64,000 bases of DNA from Paraburkholderia sp. GTDB lineage: Bacteria; Pseudomonadota; Gammaproteobacteria; Burkholderiales; Burkholderiaceae. The position numbers and the translations under genes were made by a program. The DNA lies in the NCBI GenBank assembly GCA_004322045.1, contig SCRN01000040.1:248001-312000 (forward strand), written 5' to 3'. The notes beneath the pieces are model-generated. The model did no database searches, had not been told where the DNA came from, and saw only the letters and a program-made list of their open reading frames with translations. Shown one piece after another: positions 9,716 to 18,243 of this stretch. How positions within the stretch are numbered: the first letter of the stretch is position 1; every line of letters starts with the position of its first letter.

Positions 9716-10990
9716 ATGCATCGCGAATTTGCAGCGGTCCAATCGTCGATCGAGACTTTCGTCGAGCAGCCCGACAATCCGACGCTGCTGATCGAAATGA
9801 GCGACAACGACGCGGTGCCTGTGCTGAAGATGTTGCACTCGCTCGATGAGCGTCTTGGCGATGCGATCTTCTTGATCTTCCCGTTTGCATGCAACGCTGT
9901 TGCCACGTATGTGCAAACGTGCGTAGACGCGCTTAGACGTCAAATCGAGGAGGTGAATCGGGTGCGCGCCAAACACGGTGAAGCGCTTTGGCCGCTGTTG
10001 CCGCTGGCATGCAGTGATCCGAGACGCACGCCGCAGGACCGGTTGAGCGAAGCCGTCATGCACATCCGCGCACTGGTAGCGGAGCACGCGAAAGTCGTCT
10101 GGGCATGGATACCGTCGCTGCTCGGCGATGCCGCCGGCTTTGCGAATGTAATGATGCAATTGGCACTGAGCGGTTTCGAAGACTGGATGGAGGGGCATCG
10201 CTTCTGCATCCGCGACGATCGATATCACCCGATCCTGATTCCCCTTGCGCGGGAGAGAAAGGCCGAGCATGCATTGATTCTTTCGGCCGATTTTTCATCC
10301 GAAAATGCGACGCGCAACCTGGTAGGTGTCGCAAACGATGAGGCGCAACCGATCGCACAACGCATGCAGGCGTTGATGCAGATCGCGGCGATCGATCTTG
10401 CGCACGATAGGCTACCTGATGCGCAGCGTAAGTATCGTGCGCTCTATGCGTTTCATGCTGAGAGACAGGATGCGACGGGCTGCGCGATGGCGTTGTACGG
10501 TTTGGGCGACATAGCATTGCGACATGGATCGCAGCGCGAGGCGAAGGAGTGGTATCTGCAGGCGCTTCTGGCTGGACTAGATGGCGGCAATCTGCTCGCC
10601 GTAATCAATTCGCTGATGGCGGTCGGCAACTGCTGCAGTGCGCTAAGTGAACCAGCGAGGTCGGCCGTTTATTTCGATCTCGCGAGCTGCGCTGCGGGCA
10701 GGTTGATGCTCGTGCATACGAAGGTGGAGGCGATGGAGAAGGCTGGCGCCGCACTGCTCGCGTGCGGCAATGTAGCGCAAGCTGCAAAGCGCTGGATCGA
10801 CGCGAAGGGATTGTGTGAGCAGTTCGGTTGCGAACGGCTGCACGATAGCATCGTCGATCGCCTCGTGTCGCTCTATGCGAAGGCCGGCCTAAAAAACGAG
10901 GCTAGAGCCTACGAGCAGGATAAGAAACGTTTCAGGACGTCGCGCGAGCGCGATGCGGTGAATACCGCTCGATACGAGAACGGGTCATAA
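9716..10990 (+). CDS. TPR-repeat protein of unknown function, T6SS effector-locus associated
   Basis: C-terminal half has TPR-like helices (ATGCAMALYGLGDIALRHGSQREAKEWYLQALLAG...); sits 12 bp upstream of rhs, co-directional. Confidence 0.6.
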   Translation: MHREFAAVQSSIETFVEQPDNPTLLIEMSDNDAVPVLKMLHSLDERLGDAIFLIFPFACNAVATYVQTCVDALRRQIEEVNRVRAKHGEALWPLLPLACSDPRRTPQDRLSEAVMHIRALVAEHAKVVWAWIPSLLGDAAGFANVMMQLALSGFEDWMEGHRFCIRDDRYHPILIPLARERKAEHALILSADFSSENATRNLVGVANDEAQPIAQRMQALMQIAAIDLAHDRLPDAQRKYRALYAFHAERQDATGCAMALYGLGDIALRHGSQREAKEWYLQALLAGLDGGNLLAVINSLMAVGNCCSALSEPARSAVYFDLASCAAGRLMLVHTKVEAMEKAGAALLACGNVAQAAKRWIDAKGLCEQFGCERLHDSIVDRLVSLYAKAGLKNEARAYEQDKKRFRTSRERDAVNTARYENGS

Positions 10991-11002
10991 AGAGGCGCTG
11001 CA

Positions 11003-14000
11003 ATGAGCGATTCTACAGCCCGGTTGACGCACGCATCCGATTCGCCGCCGCATGGGGGTATGCAATCGGACACGAAGGTAAATACCGCCTGCGATTCGCT
11101 CCTCGAAACGGCCAAGTCGACTTACGACCCATTCAAGCAAACGTTCTCATCCAAGGGGGACGCGGTCCATCACGTCAGCGAAGCTGTAAATGCGCTTGCC
11201 TCGTTGCAGGGTGCGCCTTCGCAATTGCTCAATAGCGGCATTGCGCAGATACCGCTGCTCGACAAGATGCCAGGAATGCCGGCCGCAGTGATCGGCGCGG
11301 CGCATTTAGGCACGCCGCACGCGCACGATCATCCCCCGAGCGACGGCTTTCCGTTGCCAAGCATCGGCGCGACGATCGGCAGCGGCTGCTTGAGTGTGTT
11401 GATCGGGGGCCTCCCGGCGGCTCGTGTGACCGACATCGGCATCGCGCCGACCTGCGGCGGCATGACGCCATACTTCGACATTCAAACGGGGTCGAGCAAT
11501 ACGTTTATCGGTGGTATGCGCGCGGCGCGCATGGGCATCGATATGACGCGGCACTGCAATCCGATGGGGCATCCGGGGAAGTCCAGTCAAGAAGCAGAAG
11601 GGGCTGCGGCGAAAGGTGAAGAAATCGCGACCGAGGCGGCAGACGTATCGAGCCGGGCGCGCTGGATGGGGCGGGCGGGTACGGCGTGGAAGGCCGGTAA
11701 CGCGGCGCTCGGGCCTGGGTCTGGTGTCGCGGGCGCCGCCGGCGAACTATCGCAAGGGGAGAGCGCGGCAGCTGCGATGATGGCTGCGCAGACCGCCGCC
11801 GACATGGCGATGATGTTGCTTGGCGGTTTGATGGGCAAGGATCCGGGGATTGAGCCGAGCATGGGCATGCTGTTGAATGGCAACGAGACTGTTCTGATCG
11901 GTGGGTTTCCGATGCCGGATTCGCAAATGATGTGGCATGGAGCGAAGCATGGACTCGGGAAGAAAATCAAAGGCAAAGGACCAGCCAAGCAGAAAGCGGC
12001 CGCCCCATGCCGGAATGGACATCCTGTCGATGTCGTCAGAGGCACGGCAGAGAACGAATTCGTCGACTACACGCAAGCCGCTGCCCCGGTATTCAGTTGG
12101 GAGCGCTACTATTGCAGCGGTTGGCGCAACCAGGATGGCGCCCTTGGCTTCGGCTTCCGCCACAACTTCCAGCACGAACTACATCTGTTTCGCACACGTG
12201 CGCTCTACGTCGACCCATTAAACCGCGAGTATCAGTTTCCGCGAAATGAAACGGGCCGCTACGAGGGTTCGTTTGCCGGCTACCGTTTGGTACAAGGGAA
12301 CGACGGTCATTTTGAGCTTTGGCACGAAGTGGCCGGCAAGTTGGAGTTCCAACGTCGCAGCGAGAAGGACCGGAGCACCCGGCTGGTCCGCCAGATCAAG
12401 GATGGTGCCGATAGCGCATTTCACTATGACGCGGCGGATGCGCTGACCGGCATCTCGCAGACAGACGAGCGCAGTTGTCTTCGACATCTGATTCATTTCG
12501 CGTATGACAGTGAGGGGCGCATCGTCGAGGTCCTGATGACGCGCCACGATGGCACCCGTCATAGCATTGCCCGCTACACCTACAACGATGCGGGGTGCTT
12601 GGCTAGATCGACCGACCCGCTCAACGCGGCCATGTTCTATGGGTACGACGAGCGCAATAGGATGATCCGGGAAACGGATCGTAATGACTTTGCATTTCGC
12701 TATCGATACGACAGCGAAAACCGCTGTATCGAAACGGCGGCTCAGGATGGGATGTGGCGTGTCACATTCGATTATTGCCCCGGTCGCACGATCGCCACTC
12801 ACGCGGATGGTGGGACTTGGACGTACTTCTATGACGAGTCGCAAACGGTCAACCGCATCGTCGATCCATACGGCAATGCGCTCGCACGGGTCGTAGGGGA
12901 GGACGGCAGCATCTTGCTTGAAGTCGACGCTGCCGGCCGCGAACTGCATTGGGTTTATGACGACAACGGCCGCAGCATAGGTCGCATCGATCGCTGGGGG
13001 AACTGTTGGCCGCCGAACTCGCAAACGCCGGTGTGGAACCGCCCGAGCCGACACGTATTGCCTGCCACGCCACTTGAGCAACAATGGGGCAGGGTTGATC
13101 GCCACCTATTGTTAGCGTCAATCCTTTTGCCGACCCGCGTCGCGCAGTATGCGGCATCGCTCTTCCGGCAGGAAACACCAGAACAACAGCAGATGGAGGA
13201 ACGAGATGCGGCCGGCCGGGTCGTGGCGCGTAGAGATGCCGCGGGGCGCATCGAGCATCTAGTCCGCGATGCCGAGGGCAATGTAATCTGCAAACGCGAC
13301 CGCGAAGGCGGCGAGTATCGCTACGCGATCACATCGTGGAATCTGTGCGAAAGCGCACGCGACCCGCTTGGCAATCTTATCCGGTACCGCTATACGAACA
13401 AGGCCGGCATCTCGGCGATCATCGACCCCGCCGGCAACGAAAGCCGATACGACTACGATTTGAGGGGACGGCTCGTTCGCGTCACGCGCCACGGCGTCGT
13501 GCGCGAAACCTACAAATACGATGGCGGCGATAGACTCGTCGAAAAGTGCGGCGCCGACGGCGAATGGCTGCTGCGCTTTGAGATCGGCGATAACGGGTTG
13601 CCGAGCAAACGCACGTTGAAGAGCGGTGATACGCATCACTATCAGTACGAAGCGCAGGGAAATGTTACAAACGCATCCACCGACCGGTTCCACGTGACGC
13701 TCGATTGGGACGCGAACCGTCGAATCGTTTCCGACCAACGCGATGGCCTAGGCGTCGAGCACCAATACGCAAACAAGCAGCGCTTGAGCACGACGTGGTT
13801 CGCGCGCTTCGCCATCGGCTATGAGCCGAGCGGCCAAGGTGAAACCGTGATTCGCACTCAAGTAGGGGGCATACACCGGGTCTCGCGCGCGTCGGATGGT
13901 AGCGTGCTGGTGCAATTGGGCAATGGCACGAACGTGCTACGCCGGTTCGATGCTGATGGGAGATGCGAAGGGCGCATCGTGTGGCGGGACGATCGACCCG

Positions 14001-15904
14001 AAAATTTGCAGGCGGCACAGTACATTTACAGTGCAACGGGCGAGTTGCGCTCAATCGCGAGCACATCGGACGGTGTGATCGAGTATCGGTACGATGCGGC
14101 GCACCGGTTGATCGGGGAGTGGCGGTGCGGGTGTCCAACACGCCAATTCGCCTATGACTGCGCGGGTAATCTGCTATCGACGCCGGAATATGCGTCGATC
14201 CGCTATCTCGAAGGAAACCGCTTAGCAACTGCATCGTCGGCGCGGTTTCGTTATGACGATCGCAATCATCTCGCCGAACAGCTCGACGGCAACGGCCATC
14301 GCACGACTTATTCATACAACAGCATGGGCCTGTTGACCGTTGTCGAGCGAAGCGACCGCGCAGATGTGTGGACCGCCGATTACGACGGGCTCTGCAGGCG
14401 AATTTACCAGGCCTGTGGGACGGCACGTACGTCTTATTACTGGGACCAAGACCGCCTGGGAGCGGAAATCCACCCGGACGGGAGTGTTCGCCTTTATGTC
14501 TACGCAGATGCGTCGGCGCTTGTTCCATTCATGTTCATCGACTACGCGTCGATCGATGCGCGCGCGCAAGACGGAAACGCGTATTTCGTGGTGACGAATC
14601 AAGTGGGCATGCCTGAGTGGATCGAAGGCGCCGGTGGGGAAGTCGTGTGGCGTGCGCAACGCATTGACCCTTATGGCTGGATCGAAGTTGCACCCGGCAA
14701 TACGATTACTTACGACCTGAGGTTTGCGGGCCATCATTTCGATCCGGCGACACAGTTGCATTACAACCGGTTCCGAACCTACTGCCCGGTCTTGCGGCGT
14801 TACCTTCAGTCCGACCCGGTGGGGCAATCTGGCGGCGTCAATCTCTACGCCTACACGGCAAATCCTCTCGTGCAGGTCGATGTGCTTGGTCTGTCGACGT
14901 GTGAATCGGCGGCTAGCAATGAGATGGGGGGACCGGAAGGACACGCCGTCGAGTCCGCGGGCGAACCGGAGGTCGTTGAAAAGGGCCCCGACGGAAAATA
15001 CAGGCCGACGGGCGCACCTTACCCGAAACGTCTCATCCATGTACCGGATTCGGAGCGGCCCGCATTCGAGAAAGCGCGCGATGACGCAGACCAGATGAGG
15101 GCGGACTTCGTGAAAGCACTGAATGGCTTCCACCGAGTGACGGTGCTCCCGTTCGTGTTCAGGAAGAAAGACGGCTCATATCATGTGGGAGTGGCTGCGA
15201 GCAAGGATTGGGACACGATAAAAACTGATCTGCCGAAGGTGGCAGCGGTTGCCGACGCGGCCAACATTCCTGACGGGCACAGGGTTGCCGGTGCGGACGA
15301 GATTCCTGCAGACACATCTTATTCCCGTATTTCCGGCTACAACCACGAAGAGGCAACTGACCACCATGCGGAGCAACGGGCGCTACGCTGGGCCGACGCG
15401 CAGCCGGACATCGACGGATGTGCTTATGTTGCGCCGACAGAGCCCGTGTGCGAGGGATGCATGCTAGCCATCTACAATCGGATTCCCGCCGATTCGAATA
15501 AGAAAGCCAAGTTCGATCCAGACCACCCCGACACGCGCGTCATTGCGAAACTGGCGCAGGGGAAAGACTTCTACGATAAGAAGAACCTGCCGCGAGGACG
15601 TATCGTGGGCGTTAAGGCCGGGGCTATCGACGATGCCTTTGCGGGGCAATCAGGCGACAAAAAGATGCCTCAAGACGCAACGCTGCAACAAGTTGCAAGA
15701 AGATGGAAGGTCCCGAAGAAGATGGTGACACGCTGGGTTCAACAGGAAGGGGCTGTCCACGAGGCGGCCGCGAAACAGCCCGACAAGAACAAGATGCCTA
15801 GTGAAGAAGCGCTTAAGGAAACTGCGAAGAAGTGGGAAGTCGAAGAAAAGGACTTGGCGTCATGGGTCAAGAAATTTCTTCGACAACAGAAGAAACTACA
15901 GTGA
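11003..15904 (+). CDS. PAAR-domain Rhs-family polymorphic T6SS effector (1633 aa)
   Basis: N-terminal PAAR-like region (GFPLPSIGATIGSGCLSVLIGGLPAARVTDIGIAPTCGGMTPYFDIQTGSSNTFIGG), many YD/RHS repeats, core end RYLQSDPVGQSGGVNLYAYTANPLVQVDVLGLS, then a variable C-terminus. Confidence 0.92.
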   Translation: MSDSTARLTHASDSPPHGGMQSDTKVNTACDSLLETAKSTYDPFKQTFSSKGDAVHHVSEAVNALASLQGAPSQLLNSGIAQIPLLDKMPGMPAAVIGAAHLGTPHAHDHPPSDGFPLPSIGATIGSGCLSVLIGGLPAARVTDIGIAPTCGGMTPYFDIQTGSSNTFIGGMRAARMGIDMTRHCNPMGHPGKSSQEAEGAAAKGEEIATEAADVSSRARWMGRAGTAWKAGNAALGPGSGVAGAAGELSQGESAAAAMMAAQTAADMAMMLLGGLMGKDPGIEPSMGMLLNGNETVLIGGFPMPDSQMMWHGAKHGLGKKIKGKGPAKQKAAAPCRNGHPVDVVRGTAENEFVDYTQAAAPVFSWERYYCSGWRNQDGALGFGFRHNFQHELHLFRTRALYVDPLNREYQFPRNETGRYEGSFAGYRLVQGNDGHFELWHEVAGKLEFQRRSEKDRSTRLVRQIKDGADSAFHYDAADALTGISQTDERSCLRHLIHFAYDSEGRIVEVLMTRHDGTRHSIARYTYNDAGCLARSTDPLNAAMFYGYDERNRMIRETDRNDFAFRYRYDSENRCIETAAQDGMWRVTFDYCPGRTIATHADGGTWTYFYDESQTVNRIVDPYGNALARVVGEDGSILLEVDAAGRELHWVYDDNGRSIGRIDRWGNCWPPNSQTPVWNRPSRHVLPATPLEQQWGRVDRHLLLASILLPTRVAQYAASLFRQETPEQQQMEERDAAGRVVARRDAAGRIEHLVRDAEGNVICKRDREGGEYRYAITSWNLCESARDPLGNLIRYRYTNKAGISAIIDPAGNESRYDYDLRGRLVRVTRHGVVRETYKYDGGDRLVEKCGADGEWLLRFEIGDNGLPSKRTLKSGDTHHYQYEAQGNVTNASTDRFHVTLDWDANRRIVSDQRDGLGVEHQYANKQRLSTTWFARFAIGYEPSGQGETVIRTQVGGIHRVSRASDGSVLVQLGNGTNVLRRFDADGRCEGRIVWRDDRPENLQAAQYIYSATGELRSIASTSDGVIEYRYDAAHRLIGEWRCGCPTRQFAYDCAGNLLSTPEYASIRYLEGNRLATASSARFRYDDRNHLAEQLDGNGHRTTYSYNSMGLLTVVERSDRADVWTADYDGLCRRIYQACGTARTSYYWDQDRLGAEIHPDGSVRLYVYADASALVPFMFIDYASIDARAQDGNAYFVVTNQVGMPEWIEGAGGEVVWRAQRIDPYGWIEVAPGNTITYDLRFAGHHFDPATQLHYNRFRTYCPVLRRYLQSDPVGQSGGVNLYAYTANPLVQVDVLGLSTCESAASNEMGGPEGHAVESAGEPEVVEKGPDGKYRPTGAPYPKRLIHVPDSERPAFEKARDDADQMRADFVKALNGFHRVTVLPFVFRKKDGSYHVGVAASKDWDTIKTDLPKVAAVADAANIPDGHRVAGADEIPADTSYSRISGYNHEEATDHHAEQRALRWADAQPDIDGCAYVAPTEPVCEGCMLAIYNRIPADSNKKAKFDPDHPDTRVIAKLAQGKDFYDKKNLPRGRIVGVKAGAIDDAFAGQSGDKKMPQDATLQQVARRWKVPKKMVTRWVQQEGAVHEAAAKQPDKNKMPSEEALKETAKKWEVEEKDLASWVKKFLRQQKKLQ
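14898..15652 (+). other. Rhs C-terminal toxin region: putative zinc-dependent nucleic-acid deaminase domain
   Basis: After DVLGLS: NHEEATDHHAEQRALRWADAQPDIDGCAYVAPTEPVCEGCMLAIYNRIP. HAE and PVCxxC spacing fits the deaminase fold (HAE near 15364, CxxC near 15448-15460). Confidence 0.65.
15662..15880 (+). other. Two tandem helix-turn-helix-like repeats at the extreme C-terminus of the Rhs toxin
   Basis: KMPQDATLQQVARRWKVPKKMVTRWVQQEG (15662-15751) and KMPSEEALKETAKKWEVEEKDLASWVKKFL (15791-15880): 10/30 identical by eye, transposase/homeodomain-like HTH pattern. Confidence 0.6.
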
Positions 15905-16035
15905 CATCGGTTCGCACCTGTGTGATGACAGCGCGTCGGTCATCAGCCTCCTGATCTGTTGCAGCCATCGAAGCCTCCGGCGCCGATTCGGAACGCTCCG
16001 GCCAGGGCTGGCGGTTGCTGCTAACGAAGGGGGCA

Positions 16036-17412
16036 TCACGTATTCTCTTGAAGGATATGTGAAACAGCTGCCTCCGCAATCACGTCAGCTGCAGAAATAT
16101 CATGATTGGCCTGCCTTAATTCCGACGCTCTGATGTCGAGACTGCCGTCGATACGAAGCATGTCCGCGCCTGAGTGCCCCAGTACCTGTTCGACATGCTT
16201 GCGATGCGACGCGTTCATCGACGGAATTTCGTCAATCACGACCCCGGAGAGAACAGATGTTACTTCGCTAACCATGGAAATCGATTCGCCCGGCACATGG
16301 ATGTGCCCACGATTTGATCCGGCCTGCACGAAAGCATCGATCAAAGGCAAATATGCACTCGGGAGCTGGCTGAACTGGAAATCGAACAGATGTACGTCGC
16401 TGCCTTCAAAGCGCGCCAGTTCATCGACGAACGCCCGCGTGACCTGGTCGACCTCTTCGGTCCGATGCGGATTGGGAGAGCACTCCGCACCAGTCAGGTC
16501 GAACTTCCCGGTTCTTGGGCCGTTTGTAACGATGAACCGACAACCTTTGCGCTCGCTGAGTTCCACTTGGGCGATGCGTTTCGCCAGCCCGCGAGCATCG
16601 TTTTCCGAAAAGAATTGAAAATGTCCCGCTTCGTCGGGCGCGTCGCCACCCAGGATCACGGCCACCGTGTTCGCATCAATCTCGGGCAGCAACCGGTATC
16701 CCTTCGCGTGATACTCGGTTACCGTCTGTGCAATCTTCTCGTCGCTCAGCTGGTGAGCCACGCCCGACACCAGAACCAGCTTCGTCTTGGGCTCCAGCGC
16801 GGCTTGCTGCTCAGCCGTTACGCTGGATTTTGGAAGCGCGGTAATCGACGGGAGCTTGTCCGCGTTCTTGATGTCGTCCGATAGCTGATGGCCGCTAAAG
16901 ACTGTCGTAAACCCTTTTTCCGTTGGCATATTGCCCAGTGCTGACGCCAGCTCGTCACCCGAACCCGATAGGATGAAGAATACTTTCTCGTACTCGCCGT
17001 CCCGCAGTCTCGCGAGCCATGTTTCGCACGCAGCGGTCAACTGCTCAGTCTTGGTTGCGTCTGGTGAGCCTGTGATTTCCAGAGTCTCACTCGAAATATT
17101 GCCCGGTTCGGCAATATTGGCACGCACCAGGGCGCGTCTTATTGCACCGGCAATGCCGGTACTTTGATTGCCGTCCCCGACATTGCCGGCAGGCCAGGCC
17201 GAGATCAACTTGAACTGGCGTCCTGGGCGAAAACCAGCTACCCCGTTGCCTTGGGACGCAACTGTGCGCTCAGAACGGCGATCGCTGATGTCTCGTAGTT
17301 CCTGCAATGAGCCGATAGAAGGAGGGCCAGGATCAGCATCGGTGCGCCGATCGCTTTGGTTGTTCGCATACAGGTGCGCGGCAGAACAACCGCGAATTTC
17401 TGAGACTGGCAT
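16036..17412 (-). CDS. ELM1/DUF1022 (mito_fiss_Elm1)-like protein, GT-B-like fold
   Basis: ISAWPAGNVGDGNQSTGIAGAIRRAL and YLPLIDAFVQAGSNRGHIHVPGESISMVSEVTSVLSGVVIDEI match the general ELM1 pattern (GD.NQ..gla.AL ... aDs.SMvSEa...G.pV). Start uncertain (17499 or 17412). Confidence 0.5.
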   Translation of the reverse strand: MPVSEIRGCSAAHLYANNQSDRRTDADPGPPSIGSLQELRDISDRRSERTVASQGNGVAGFRPGRQFKLISAWPAGNVGDGNQSTGIAGAIRRALVRANIAEPGNISSETLEITGSPDATKTEQLTAACETWLARLRDGEYEKVFFILSGSGDELASALGNMPTEKGFTTVFSGHQLSDDIKNADKLPSITALPKSSVTAEQQAALEPKTKLVLVSGVAHQLSDEKIAQTVTEYHAKGYRLLPEIDANTVAVILGGDAPDEAGHFQFFSENDARGLAKRIAQVELSERKGCRFIVTNGPRTGKFDLTGAECSPNPHRTEEVDQVTRAFVDELARFEGSDVHLFDFQFSQLPSAYLPLIDAFVQAGSNRGHIHVPGESISMVSEVTSVLSGVVIDEIPSMNASHRKHVEQVLGHSGADMLRIDGSLDIRASELRQANHDISAADVIAEAAVSHILQENT

Positions 17413-18047
17413 CTGCTTTCCCGGTCGCTGTGGTATCAACTTCTGTTTGTTGGGGCTCGAGGGGGCACGATACGCGAACGATACGCGCCGCTTACACAAA
17501 ACCGCTCATTCGGTAGCGAAACAATGGACTTTCGGCATTCAGACTGACTGATAGTGCCAACGCCTCGGCATGCAAGCTGTTGTCCAGGTCGCAGCGATGC
17601 CTCACGAGGGCGAGACGAGACCAAGACGGAATCGGGCACCAAGTGGCAGTACTCCAGGTAGTTCTTCTCGCAACACCGTCAGGGAGGATCGCTGTTCAGG
17701 AAGCGAAAAGTGGCGCCATTGAAGAATGACCGTCTACAGGATTTCCGCCCGGTCAAGGGTGTCCGCTATTGCCAGCGCCTGACGTACTGCCTCAAACCCG
17801 ACTCGTGCATTGTTCAAAGTGAACGGGCATGCTGACGACGACATGAAATCACCTTACGAGGCTCGTCTAGAGGACGTGTGAACAAAACGCTAACGGTAAA
17901 CGGTCTATTGAGTTCATCTTCCACGATCGCGAAATTACCTACCGAAATCCGAACAAACGCCGAATGTTCGTCTTAAGTCGGTTGGCTGTTCCATTGCTCC
18001 CCGGACCCCGAGATCGGCTGCCGGCAAGCGTACGCCACCAAAAAGCG

Positions 18048-18088
18048 GACATTTGAACTTAGCCAGAACACGACATTTGCATATAGCC
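18048..18088. repeat. Short direct repeats resembling an IS21-family transposon end (remnant)
   Basis: gacatttgaacttagcc (18048-18064) and gacatttgcatatagcc (18072-18088), 14/17 identical, 24-bp period. Confidence 0.4.
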
Positions 18089-18099
18089 GCCACATCCGA

Positions 18100-18127
18100 A
18101 ACGTTGATAATTCATGTTATGTCAAAT
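18100..18127. promoter_or_regulatory. Possible dif/XerCD-like recombination site
   Basis: aacgttgataa ttcatg ttatgtcaaat: right arm close to the XerD half-site TTATGTTAAAT (10/11), inner ATAA-N6-TTAT palindrome; left arm weak. Confidence 0.3.
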
Positions 18128-18243
18128 CTAAAAGATCCCATGTAGCCCCGGCAGTCCCGCCGCGAGCCTGGCCCGTAAGTAACGGTCCCATGCATCCAAA
18201 CTGCACGGCCGCCATGCTTGCTCGCGGCTGCGCTGCGCGCCAA

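Noticed and set aside
16106-17551. Plus-strand ORFs downstream of rhs (170, 164, 78, 127 aa) as possible immunity genes
   Set aside because: All antisense to the ELM1-like ORF, with non-coding-like composition and no immunity-family resemblance
17470-17551. Possible hrpII box (TTCG-N16-TTCG) upstream of the ELM1-like ORF
   Set aside because: TTCG pairs present have spacings of 18 (wrong strand) or 38, not 16; no support for T3SS control
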